From contig CANRKB010000001.1 of NCBI GenBank assembly GCA_947631115.1, positions 124,001 to 188,000 on the forward strand: DNA of 64,000 bases. Reading direction: 5' to 3'. Under the pieces are notes generated by a model. The model did not search any database, was not told the origin of the DNA, and saw only the letters and a list, made by a program, of their open reading frames with translations. The first letter of the stretch is position 1. Each line of letters begins with the position of its first letter. This document shows, in pieces, positions 16,361 through 23,272 of the stretch. This stretch comes from an uncultured Clostridia bacterium (GTDB lineage: Bacteria; Bacillota; Clostridia; Oscillospirales; Ruminococcaceae). Made by a program: the position numbers and the translations under genes.

Positions 16361-17393
16361 GTTTTTCGACAGTCTGAAATACGAGCTTGAGCGTATAGGA
16401 ATAGATCTCACGGAAGATATAAGGATAGATTTCGAGGAGCATTTCGCCGAGTGCGAAGAAGAGGGAGTTTCCGAAAGCGAAGCGGCAGAAAGGCTGGGCG
16501 ATGTAAAGGAGATAGCGAGGAATTATCTTGATCTCCAGAGCTCAAGGATAAACAGCATGGTCGCGCGCGATGTCGAGCGAAAGATAAGCCTTACAAAACC
16601 CGGTCAGAGCGTTCCCGCGGACTTGTCGCTTTTAAAGGATAAAAGAAACGAAAACATGATAGAGTATACCCCCGAGCATATTTCGGAGGAGATATACCCG
16701 CAAAGTTCTTCTTCGGATCCTTACAACGCCGCTGGCAATAACGTTTCCCATGACAACGCCCAAAACGCTCAGTCGGAAAACCAAGGCTCAAACGTTGGGG
16801 AGGCGTTTTCAAATGCGGGAAACGCTATCGCAAACGCAGCCAAAGCAGCGGGCAGCGCCATAGCCGACGCAATTGAAAACAGCGGCGTTAAAAAAGCGGT
16901 AAAGAGCGCGGGAGAAAACGTTGCAAATGCCGTAAAGGGCATACCTCACCCGAACGAAAGCTTCCGACAAAATTCAAACCACGATCGAAGAGGAACAATC
17001 CCCGCGGGTCAGCCTAGAGCAAAAAGCTCAAAGGGCGGATTTAAATATGTCGACATAAAAGACATGAAACCGAATTTTAATTCAGGCAAATTTGTTAGGG
17101 CGGTATTGCTCGATGTATTTTTGTGGAGCTGGCTGTTGCTGCTGATAATATTTCTGGTGATATTTGCAATAATCGGCGGAGTAGCTTTCTTTATTGCCGT
17201 GGGTCTGCCTGCCGTTATTCATATCGAGCCGCCATATGCGTCTACCTATGAAGCGGTAACGCTGTTTCTCGGAATAGGCTTTTGCTCTTTGGGACTTATA
17301 ATTTCAACAGTCGGCATGATGCTTATAAAGCCTGTTATAAGTCTGATAAAGTTTGTTATAGAAATGAATATAAAAGCAATTTACAATTTGTGA
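16338..17393 (+). CDS. DUF1700 (HAAS) membrane protein
   Basis: 351 residues. An N-terminal HAAS/DUF1700 helical domain (about 1-75: FFDSLKYELERI, EEHFAECEEEG, ERLGDVKEIA) is followed by a long low-complexity Ser/Asn/Ala region (about 120-230) and two membrane helices near the C-terminus (about 255-285 and 300-330). The ATG at 16338 overlaps padR by 23 bases and has AAAGGGGA upstream inside padR, so the two are coupled. The central region has an Ala/Asn heptad-like pattern that may be helical. Likely a membrane partner for the DUF4097 protein or of PadR signalling. Confidence 0.82.
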   Translation: MTAKTKAEFFDSLKYELERIGIDLTEDIRIDFEEHFAECEEEGVSESEAAERLGDVKEIARNYLDLQSSRINSMVARDVERKISLTKPGQSVPADLSLLKDKRNENMIEYTPEHISEEIYPQSSSSDPYNAAGNNVSHDNAQNAQSENQGSNVGEAFSNAGNAIANAAKAAGSAIADAIENSGVKKAVKSAGENVANAVKGIPHPNESFRQNSNHDRRGTIPAGQPRAKSSKGGFKYVDIKDMKPNFNSGKFVRAVLLDVFLWSWLLLLIIFLVIFAIIGGVAFFIAVGLPAVIHIEPPYASTYEAVTLFLGIGFCSLGLIISTVGMMLIKPVISLIKFVIEMNIKAIYNL

Positions 17394-17403
17394 GGTGAAA
17401 AAG

Positions 17404-18435
17404 ATGTTTAAAAGAATGTTGATGTTTCTTATACCGATATGTGTCGGAAGCCTGATAATAGCTGGAGTACTTCAGCTTATCCTCGGACCCAAGAGAACGG
17501 ATTATGATAACGGCAACGCTCCGCTATTTTTTGACAGCAGTCCTGTCGACAGCTCCGAAGATTATCCCTCGTATCAGGAATACATGGTATTAAACGGCGA
17601 AGAAACGGACGAACATTATGTAAACGTTTATGACAGCCTTACTTTTAAATTTTCGGGAGTAAACGCTGTTATAAACTGCAAGGACGATGATAAAGCGACG
17701 GTCAGCGTAAAAAACGACAATTCCGAAAGAGGAATACGGGTAAAACTTTCCGCAGCCGAGAACGAAACCGCTATAGAGATACACCCCACAAACATCACGT
17801 TCGATGAGCAGAATGAAGATCAGACAAACTGGAAAAACGACGCTTTCAGCTCAGATATTAAAAGCACCGTTATAATATCCCTGCCCGCGAAAGAATATAA
17901 AAAGCTCGTTTTGGAGCAGGGTTCGGGGATAGTAAACATAAACGGTCTAAACGCATTAAGCAGCGATATAACGCTCTGCACGGGCAGACTTTCGTTTATG
18001 GGCGACGCGGATTATCTCCCCGAAAGCTTAATACTTAAAACAGCCTCGGGAAAAGCAACCTTTGAGAATGTCCATGCAAAAAGCTGCGACCTTGATTTAG
18101 GCTCGGGTTCTGTCGATATAAGCGGGCTTATGGGAACGGGAACGGCAAAGATAGCCTGCGGCACCGCGACAATGTCTTTTGACAGTTTAAGCTATATGGA
18201 CATAAACAAAGACAGCGGAACCTTTAACCTTCTTCTTCCGCCTCAGACCTCCGCGGGAATACACGCCGAGCTTCAGGAGGGAAAAATAGACGTAAAGACC
18301 GACGTCACGGAAAAAAATATAACCGAAAGCGGCTATTACAGCGTCGGAAATGAAAATACGTCAAATCTTATCAAGGTTAAAAACTTAAGCGGCGACATTT
18401 ACATCACAAACAATTCTTTAAGCCCTCAAAGCTGA
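17404..18435 (+). CDS. DUF4097-domain membrane-anchored beta-helix protein
   Basis: 343 residues: one N-terminal membrane helix (about 4-26), then an extracytoplasmic domain rich in short beta repeats of the DUF4097/adhesin type (VIISLPAKEYKKL, GSGIVNINGL, LDLGSGSVDISGL, LSGDIYITNN). Such domains form a right-handed beta solenoid. I prefer ATG 17404 over GTG 17395, because GAGGTG is then the ribosome site. Last gene of the PadR operon. No enzymatic residues are visible. Confidence 0.8.
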   Translation: MFKRMLMFLIPICVGSLIIAGVLQLILGPKRTDYDNGNAPLFFDSSPVDSSEDYPSYQEYMVLNGEETDEHYVNVYDSLTFKFSGVNAVINCKDDDKATVSVKNDNSERGIRVKLSAAENETAIEIHPTNITFDEQNEDQTNWKNDAFSSDIKSTVIISLPAKEYKKLVLEQGSGIVNINGLNALSSDITLCTGRLSFMGDADYLPESLILKTASGKATFENVHAKSCDLDLGSGSVDISGLMGTGTAKIACGTATMSFDSLSYMDINKDSGTFNLLLPPQTSAGIHAELQEGKIDVKTDVTEKNITESGYYSVGNENTSNLIKVKNLSGDIYITNNSLSPQS

Positions 18436-18701
18436 GCGGACTAATTTGTCATAGAGCATGATATTATGCTCGTTTAATTTCCACGAACATTGCGCGGGTA
18501 ATTTATCACACTTTAATATCAATAATATTTCGCTAAGCGTTTTAAAACGTTTCACCGATCGTTACACTTACATTTCATAAAGCGCTGTACCGAATTTCCA
18601 CCCTACGTCATAGCAACATTTCATCAAGCGTTTTATAAATATTTCGCTATCCATTATACAAACCTTTCGGCAACATTTTCGACCCGCAATGTAATAAATA
18701 A
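18436..18701. other. Non-coding gap with degenerate TTTCNNNAAGCG repeats
   Basis: AT-rich stretch between the DUF4097 gene and the shared terminator. I see three loose copies of TTTC-N3-AAGCG(TTTTA) and no open frame with a ribosome site. No promoter or RNA gene is evident. Confidence 0.5.
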
Positions 18702-18733
18702 GATCGGGAGAGCTTCAGCTCTCCCGATCGTTT
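18702..18733. terminator. Bidirectional terminator between DUF4097 gene and rlmN-type gene
   Basis: Perfect 12-bp stem GATCGGGAGAGC/GCTCTCCCGATC with loop TTCA and GTTTT after it. It serves the convergent genes on both sides. Confidence 0.88.
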
Positions 18734-18747
18734 TCGTGCGCTTATTG

Positions 18748-19764
18748 TTAATTGTCCTCGTAGACCGAAGCGAGCTGACCGCAGGCGGCTTTAAGCTCCG
18801 CGCCGAACTCCTTGCGCTTTGTCGCGACGACGCCGTTTTCTTTCAGAACGCGGCAAAAGTTGTCAACAACGTCATAGGACGGCTTTTTAAACTCGGTGTC
18901 GGTCTCGTTGTACGGAATAAGGTTGATGTAAAAATCTCTGCCGCGGATAAGCTCGGAAAGCTCTTTGGCGTGCGCTTCGGAGTCGTTTATTCCCGCCAAA
19001 AGTATATATTCGAGAGTCACGCGCTTGTTTGTTTTTTGGGAATAATACTCCGCCGCGTCAAGAACATCTTTTATGGGATAAACCTTGTTTATCGGCATAA
19101 GCATAGATCTCAGCTTATCGTTCGGCGCATGCAGGCTTATTGCAAGGCTCACGGGCGCTTTAATTTCTGCAAACTCTTTTATCTTCGGAACGATCCCGCA
19201 GGTCGAAACCGTGACCTTTCTTCTTGAAACGGCGAGTCCCTTGTCCTCGGTGATTATGCTGCAAAAATCAGCGACAGCCGAAAAATTGTCGAACGGCTCG
19301 CCTATACCCATAACCGAAACGCCGTCTATCCTGCATGAAAACTCTTTTGAAATAGCCATGAGCTGTCCGACTATCTCTCCTGCCGAAAGGTTTCTTTGCT
19401 TTCTGAGCATACCGCTCCTGCAGAATTTACAGCCCATATTGCAGCCCACCTGAGTTGAAACGCAGACGCAGTTTCCGAACTTCTGCCGCATAAGTACCGT
19501 TTCACAAAAGTTGCCGTCGGAGAGCTTCAGTAAAAGCTTTGCGGCGTCCCCGCCGTCTAATTTACGTTTGACCTCGGGCATATCAAGCTTAAACGCCGAC
19601 AATTTATTTACAACTCTCTCGCTGAATCCGAACTGCCCGAAATCTTTAAAGCCTTTGCGGTAGATACCGTCAAAGAGGATAAGAGCCTTCGAGGGATTTT
19701 CGTTTTGCTCGGACAAAAATTCTTTTAATTTGTCGACTGTCAGATCATAAAAGTTCATTTTCAT
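18748..19764 (-). CDS. RlmN/Cfr-family radical SAM 23S rRNA methyltransferase
   Basis: 338-residue radical SAM enzyme of the A2503 methyltransferase family. The cluster motif is CNMGCKFC, and the family's second catalytic Cys is present near the C-terminus (AACGQL). The Gly-rich SAM segment is MGIGEPFDN, and the SLHAPND and LMPINKVYPI motifs are also present. After the cluster it reads CRSGMLRKQRNL where standard RlmN and Cfr have an ATG- or AST-type sequence, so this may be a paralogue rather than the housekeeping RlmN. Most likely it makes 2-methyl-A2503; Cfr-type C8 activity cannot be judged by eye. Confidence 0.78.
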   Translation of the reverse strand: MKMNFYDLTVDKLKEFLSEQNENPSKALILFDGIYRKGFKDFGQFGFSERVVNKLSAFKLDMPEVKRKLDGGDAAKLLLKLSDGNFCETVLMRQKFGNCVCVSTQVGCNMGCKFCRSGMLRKQRNLSAGEIVGQLMAISKEFSCRIDGVSVMGIGEPFDNFSAVADFCSIITEDKGLAVSRRKVTVSTCGIVPKIKEFAEIKAPVSLAISLHAPNDKLRSMLMPINKVYPIKDVLDAAEYYSQKTNKRVTLEYILLAGINDSEAHAKELSELIRGRDFYINLIPYNETDTEFKKPSYDVVDNFCRVLKENGVVATKRKEFGAELKAACGQLASVYEDN

Positions 19765-19798
19765 CCCGTTCCTTTTGCCTAAAGCTTTTAACGTTTTT

Positions 19799-19828
19799 AT
19801 TATAGCACAAATTAGTCTGTTTTGTCAA
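19799..19828 (-). promoter_or_regulatory. Sigma-A promoter for the rlmN-type gene
   Basis: Leftward TTGACA (19823-19828), 18-bp spacer, TATAAT (19799-19804); short leader to the ATG at 19764. Confidence 0.87.
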
Positions 19829-19920
19829 CATAGAAGTAAGAGGCGGCGCGGTTATGTTCTTACGGGGGAAAGCTATGAAAGTTTCTCGCCGAACATTCGT
19901 CGGCATAACGGCAATATCTA

Positions 19921-19949
19921 TTGACAAAAATATTACGATATGGTACAAT
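19921..19949 (+). promoter_or_regulatory. Sigma-A promoter for DUF4303-like gene
   Basis: TTGACA (19921-19926), 17-bp spacer, TACAAT (19944-19949). The 120-base leader holds a perfect 9-bp inverted repeat GCATTATTC (19982-19990) / GAATAATGC (20031-20039) followed by GCTTTTTGC. This could be an attenuator, but it does not match a riboswitch class I know. Confidence 0.75.
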
Positions 19950-20075
19950 GATTCAAAAGAATTTTTTAAACTTTTATGTTTGCATTATTCCTCTTTGCGG
20001 ATAAATGCTACTAAACGTTATGCGCTTTAAGAATAATGCGCTTTTTGCTTTCAACAGTCGGAAAGGAGGGCGGCT

Positions 20076-20594
20076 ATGGCGGAATTTTACGAGGTATTGG
20101 TAAAAGAACTTGAAAAGGCTCTTATAAAGGAGCTTTGGGAGATACGGCGCGCCGCGGGCGATGAAAAGATCTATGCCGCCGCGCTTTTAACGGACGAAGA
20201 CTGCACTTCTGTTTCACTTTATGTAAACACTCTGGAACATCTAACGCCCGGCGAAAATGTAACCGATGAAGAATTAAAATGGAAAATAACCGACTGGGGT
20301 TATTCGGACAGAATGAACGGCAGGAAAAGCCTGCTTTTAAAATCATGTCAAATGCTTTTGAATCATGACAAAAAGGATCACGACGAGCATTTAAGGACGC
20401 GCGACGTGTTTATAGAAACGGCGGCTTCGGCTTTCAGGCGGGCAATTCTTAAACACCCTTTGACCGCAGACCCCGACGATGTGACTTATTACATTTCGGT
20501 TTCGGGCAGCGATAAGGCGAAAAGGCTTGAAAACTTTACCTCAAAAATGCTGAATTCAAAAGCTGTATACAAGGAATTTTTCAAGAGGACATAA
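20076..20594 (+). CDS. DUF4303-like protein
   Basis: 172-residue soluble protein. The N-terminal part (LEKALIKELWEIRR...EKIYAAALLTDEDC) and the WKITDWGYSDR segment resemble DUF4303, a SUKH-like family sometimes found as immunity proteins beside polymorphic toxins. No toxin gene is nearby, so an immunity role is not supported. The ribosome site is AAAGGAGG. The comEA-like gene follows 31 bp later and is probably co-transcribed. Confidence 0.6.
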   Translation: MAEFYEVLVKELEKALIKELWEIRRAAGDEKIYAAALLTDEDCTSVSLYVNTLEHLTPGENVTDEELKWKITDWGYSDRMNGRKSLLLKSCQMLLNHDKKDHDEHLRTRDVFIETAASAFRRAILKHPLTADPDDVTYYISVSGSDKAKRLENFTSKMLNSKAVYKEFFKRT

Positions 20595-20625
20595 GCAGAA
20601 CAAAGAACTCCGAATTGGTGAAAAA

Positions 20626-20988
20626 ATGAAAGCAAAGTATTATATAAAGCGTATACTTATTTTTGCGGTATGGCTTCCGATAATGGCATTGCTGATATAC
20701 GCATTGGTAAAAGACGACAGCGACCTTAATAACGCTCTGGCAGACGACGCTTTTCCGCGGTATATTGAAAGCGCTCCCGAAGCCGTAACATTTCCGATAA
20801 ACATAAACACGGCGACTTTGCGCGAACTGAAAGCTCTTGAGGGAATAGGAACGGCGAAAGCCGAAGCCGTTATCGCTTATCGTGAGGAAAACGGCGGTTT
20901 TTCATCTGTCGACGAGCTTGTAAACGTAATGGGCATAGGAAAAGCAACGCTTGAAAAGATAAGACCTTATGTTACTGTAGGCGGCTAA
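20626..20988 (+). CDS. ComEA-like helix-hairpin-helix protein
   Basis: 120 residues: one N-terminal membrane helix (about 9-27) and a C-terminal double HhH DNA-binding domain (NINTATLRELKALEGIGTAK and VNVMGIGKATLEKIRPYV). ComEA is the surface DNA receptor in competence. This version lacks the SLBB domain of longer ComEA proteins, and no comEC is in the window. A DNA-binding role at the membrane is likely; competence is not shown. Confidence 0.85.
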   Translation: MKAKYYIKRILIFAVWLPIMALLIYALVKDDSDLNNALADDAFPRYIESAPEAVTFPININTATLRELKALEGIGTAKAEAVIAYREENGGFSSVDELVNVMGIGKATLEKIRPYVTVGG

Positions 20989-20992
20989 AGTC

Positions 20993-21060
20993 AGTGTACA
21001 GTTGACGGCGTGCAGTGTACAGCATAGGTATCCGCCTTGCGGCGGGTAGTATTTAGAAAG
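20993..21060. repeat. Fragment of hairpin repeat family 2
   Basis: Contains GTGTACAGTTGAC, a second CAGTGTACAG and the module GGTATCCGCCTTGCGGCGG. All three recur in the large hairpin at 48444-48670. Only one arm is present, so it is probably a decayed copy. Confidence 0.65.
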
Positions 21061-21123
21061 TTTTCACCCGAACGCTATATTTTCAAAATAAAGAACAAAT
21101 AAAGAACAAATCCTAAAATGAGC

Positions 21124-21166
21124 AAAAAAGAAATCCCGCAAACGGCTCTGTTAAGCCGTTTACGGG
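21124..21166 (-). terminator. Terminator of tRNA-Pro
   Basis: Leftward stem CCCGTAAACGGCT/AGCCGTTTGCGGG (one mismatch) followed by ATTTC and six T, just after the tRNA 3' end. Confidence 0.9.
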
Positions 21167-21175
21167 AAGTCAAAC

Positions 21176-21251
21176 TGGTCGGGGTGACAGGACTCAAACC
21201 TGCGGCCTCAAAGTCCCAAACTTCGCGCGCTATCACCTGCGCCACACCCCG
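21176..21251 (-). tRNA. tRNA-Pro(UGG)
   Basis: 76-nt cloverleaf with encoded CCA. Acceptor CGGGGTG/CACCCCG, D stem GCGC/GCGC, anticodon stem CGAAG/CTTTG with loop TTTGGGA (anticodon TGG), and T stem GCAGG/CCTGT. The D loop AGGTGATA gives G18-A19 and the T loop TTTGAGT gives U56, so the near-universal G19-C56 tertiary pair appears as A19-U56. G15-C48 and U8-A14 are normal. It has its own promoter and terminator. Confidence 0.95.
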
Positions 21252-21274
21252 ATGATGTTCAACAACACTTGATA

Positions 21275-21303
21275 ATTATACAACAAAAACTTTGTTTTGT
21301 CAA
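21275..21303 (-). promoter_or_regulatory. Consensus promoter for tRNA-Pro
   Basis: Leftward TTGACA (21298-21303), 17-bp spacer, TATAAT (21275-21280), both perfect, as expected for a stable RNA gene. Confidence 0.92.
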
Positions 21304-21360
21304 GGGGAATAGGGGTAAGCGCAGTTGATTTGTGCAATCCGACGAAAATTTGATATTCGG

Positions 21361-21389
21361 TTGACAAAAATGAACGGTCATGATATAAT
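21361..21389 (+). promoter_or_regulatory. Promoter for NiCo riboswitch-CDF unit
   Basis: TTGACA (21361-21366), 17-bp spacer, TATAAT (21384-21389), both perfect, giving a leader of about 245 bases. The 63-aa frame in the track (21325-21516) overlaps this promoter and is spurious. Confidence 0.9.
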
Positions 21390-21510
21390 TAACAAAATGC
21401 TGATTATATATAAGATCCGACTACAGTCCGAGTTATATCATAATTTTTCGGTTATGAAAAATATCTTCACAAAAACTATTTTTAATGCATATAATAAAAT
21501 GTTACAGCAC

Positions 21511-21610
21511 AACTGAGCAGGCGGCGAAAGTCACTTTTCGCGCAGTCGGGTCGCAAAAGGCGGCAGTGGGAAAATCGCCCGCGGGACAGAAAATGTCCTG
21601 CGGGCTTTTT
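21511..21610 (+). ncRNA. NiCo (czcD) riboswitch with terminator platform
   Basis: The leader has the conserved order of the NiCo class: AACTGAGCAGGC, a hairpin (GGCGAAAGTCACTTTTCGC), GCAGTCGGG, TCGCAAAAGGCGGCA, a stem GTGGG/CCCGC, and closing GGGACAG. The class binds Co2+/Ni2+ cooperatively in a four-way junction. A strong terminator GCCCGCGGGACA/TGTCCTGCGGGC plus five T (21577-21610) reuses the GGGACAG strand, so aptamer and terminator exclude each other: metal should turn the gene on. The CDF exporter begins 30 bp later, the classic partner. Confidence 0.92.
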
Positions 21611-21639
21611 GTATGATGCCGTTTTTTGGGGAGGTAATA

Positions 21640-22542
21640 ATGGGAAATAATAACGTACAGTCCGACGATAACAGAATTGCAATGCGCGTTTCCGCCGTGA
21701 GCATTATAGTAAATACGGCGCTTTCGCTTTTAAAGCTTATCGCGGGAATATTTGCAAAATCGGGCGCAATGGTCTCCGACGCCGTTCATTCCGCGTCGGA
21801 TGTTTTCAGCACGTTTATTGTTATCATCGGCATAAAATTGTCCGAGAAAAAATCCGACGACGACCACCCCTACGGTCATGAAAGAATGGAGTGCGTGGCG
21901 TCAATTGTTCTTGCGGTGATACTGGCGGCAACGGGCTTCGGTATAGGCGCAGAGGGTATCGGGAAAATACTTGAGGGCAATTATAAAGAAATTGCAATTC
22001 CCGGAGTAATGGCGCTTGTGGCGGCAGTTGTTTCGGTGGTTGTAAAGGAGTGGATGTACTGGTATACGAGAGCAGCCGCTAAAAAGATAAATTCGGGGGC
22101 GCTGATGGCTGACGCATGGCACCACCGCTCGGATTCGCTTTCGTCAATAGGCGCATTCGCGGGAATTCTGGGGGCAAGGCTGGGTTTTCCGATAGCGGAT
22201 TCGGTTGCGAGCGTTATAATATGCGTGTTTATTTTAAAAGCGGCGTTCGATATTTTTAAAGACGCTGTGGATAAAATGGTAGATAAGGCTTGCCCGGCGG
22301 AAATTGTAAATAAGATGAAAGAGATTATTCTTGAACAGAGCGGGGTAGAGGGGATAGACGATATAAAGACGCGATTGTTCGGGTCGAAGATATATGTTGA
22401 TGTGGAGATAGCGGTAGACGGGGAAAAGACGCTGACAGAAGCGCATAAGATAGCGGAAGCGGTGCATGATGCGATAGAGGGTTCGTTTGAAAACGTGAAG
22501 CATTGCATGGTGCACGTCAACCCTTCTAGAGGTAAGAAGTAA
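21640..22542 (+). CDS. Cation diffusion facilitator metal exporter
   Basis: 300-residue CDF transporter with about six membrane helices and a C-terminal cytoplasmic metallo-chaperone-like domain. Metal site residues are visible in helix 2 (SDAVHSASD) and helix 5 (DAWHHRSDS). The start ATG 21640 has GGGGAGG; the track start at 21613 would overlap the riboswitch terminator. Given the NiCo riboswitch, the likely cargo is Co2+/Ni2+ exported against proton flow, though the site also fits Mn2+ or Zn2+ CDFs. Confidence 0.92.
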   Translation: MGNNNVQSDDNRIAMRVSAVSIIVNTALSLLKLIAGIFAKSGAMVSDAVHSASDVFSTFIVIIGIKLSEKKSDDDHPYGHERMECVASIVLAVILAATGFGIGAEGIGKILEGNYKEIAIPGVMALVAAVVSVVVKEWMYWYTRAAAKKINSGALMADAWHHRSDSLSSIGAFAGILGARLGFPIADSVASVIICVFILKAAFDIFKDAVDKMVDKACPAEIVNKMKEIILEQSGVEGIDDIKTRLFGSKIYVDVEIAVDGEKTLTEAHKIAEAVHDAIEGSFENVKHCMVHVNPSRGKK

Positions 22543-22607
22543 GAGGTAAGAAATCAAAGGTTGTTTTGGAGATAAAGTTTTTTGGTTTTCAGAGAAAGAA
22601 GCTAGAG

Positions 22608-22870
22608 GCTAGAAGATGTTACGAGCGGCGAACAACGTTTCATTTTCAAAGCACCAAACGGGCGGCGACACGAAAGTTTTTTGAAAAGGGATTCCAAAGG
22701 GGAAAAATTTTTTTCAAAAAATTTTTCCCCTTTGGTCGCGGCGTAAGCCGCGAAATTTCGCAAATTAGCGTTAAAGGGTGCGGGGAAAACAAGAGTTTTC
22801 CCCGCATTGCCGTTTCAAAGCCGTGCTTTGAAACGGCAATCCTACAAAGATGTTTTGAGCGTGAAACCAC
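22608..22870. repeat. Hairpin repeat family 3, full copy A
   Basis: Composite element. It holds a GAGCGGCGAACA lead, CACGAAAGTTTTTTGAAAAG, a long A/T palindrome closing in GGGGAAAAA/TTTTTCCCC, then hairpin 1 GGGGAAAAC-aaga-GTTTTCCCC (22782-22803) and hairpin 2 GCCGTTTCAAAGC-cgt-GCTTTGAAACGGC (22809-22837). A tail with GATGTTTTGAGCG follows. The matching copy is at 36722-37036, and a 3' half copy is at 22999-23085. The track ORFs here (22566-22937, 22646-23143) are by-products of the repeat. Confidence 0.88.
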
Positions 22871-22942
22871 CTTGGGATTGCATTTACATTTGAACGGGAA
22901 AGAAAGAGCGTTAAGGTTATTCAACAGTGATAAATAAGCGGA

Positions 22943-22998
22943 CAGCCTTTCGACTGTTACTGTATACTGTACCCTGTACCCTGTCAACTGCCAACGGG
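22943..22998. repeat. Family 2 module next to family 3 copy
   Basis: CCTTTCGACTGTTACTG..., then CCCTGTCAACTGCCAACGGG. The same module occurs inverted at 55655-55706 and as the right arm of the element at 48444-48670. It sits between the full and the half copy of family 3. Confidence 0.7.
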
Positions 22999-23085
22999 TG
23001 TGGGGAAAACAAGAGTTTTCCCCGCATTGCCGTTTCAAAGCCGTGCTTTGAAACGGCAATCCTACAAAGATGTTTTGAGCGGAAA
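22999..23085. repeat. Hairpin repeat family 3, 3' half copy
   Basis: Repeats hairpins 1 and 2 of the copy at 22608-22870 with identical arms (23002-23023 and 23029-23057) plus the CCTACAAAGATGTTTTGAGCG tail, but lacks the 5' palindrome. Confidence 0.88.
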
Positions 23086-23207
23086 ACAACCTTAGAAGTG
23101 AAAACACCTTAGAGCGGAAACTTAAATGCTTTAAAAACATCAACCCCTTTCAATCTCTTGCTCCCACCCTCTGAAATTTTCCACTTCACATTTTTTTCAT
23201 TTTTCTA

Positions 23208-23236
23208 TTGATTTATTTGTAAAAATATGTTAGAAT
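23208..23236 (+). promoter_or_regulatory. Promoter for putP
   Basis: TTGATT (23208-23213), 17-bp spacer, TAGAAT (23231-23236), then 36 bases to the start codon with AAAGGAG ahead of it. Confidence 0.7.
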
Positions 23237-23272
23237 AAAAACGTATAAGTAAAAAAACAAAGGAGTAAATAA

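Noticed and set aside
21325-21516. 63-aa ORF upstream of the NiCo riboswitch
   Set aside because: It contains the promoter of the riboswitch unit and has no ribosome site.
22646-23143. 165-aa minus ORF and overlapping 123-aa plus ORF
   Set aside because: Both lie wholly in the family 3/2 repeats, have no proper ribosome site and simply translate the hairpins.
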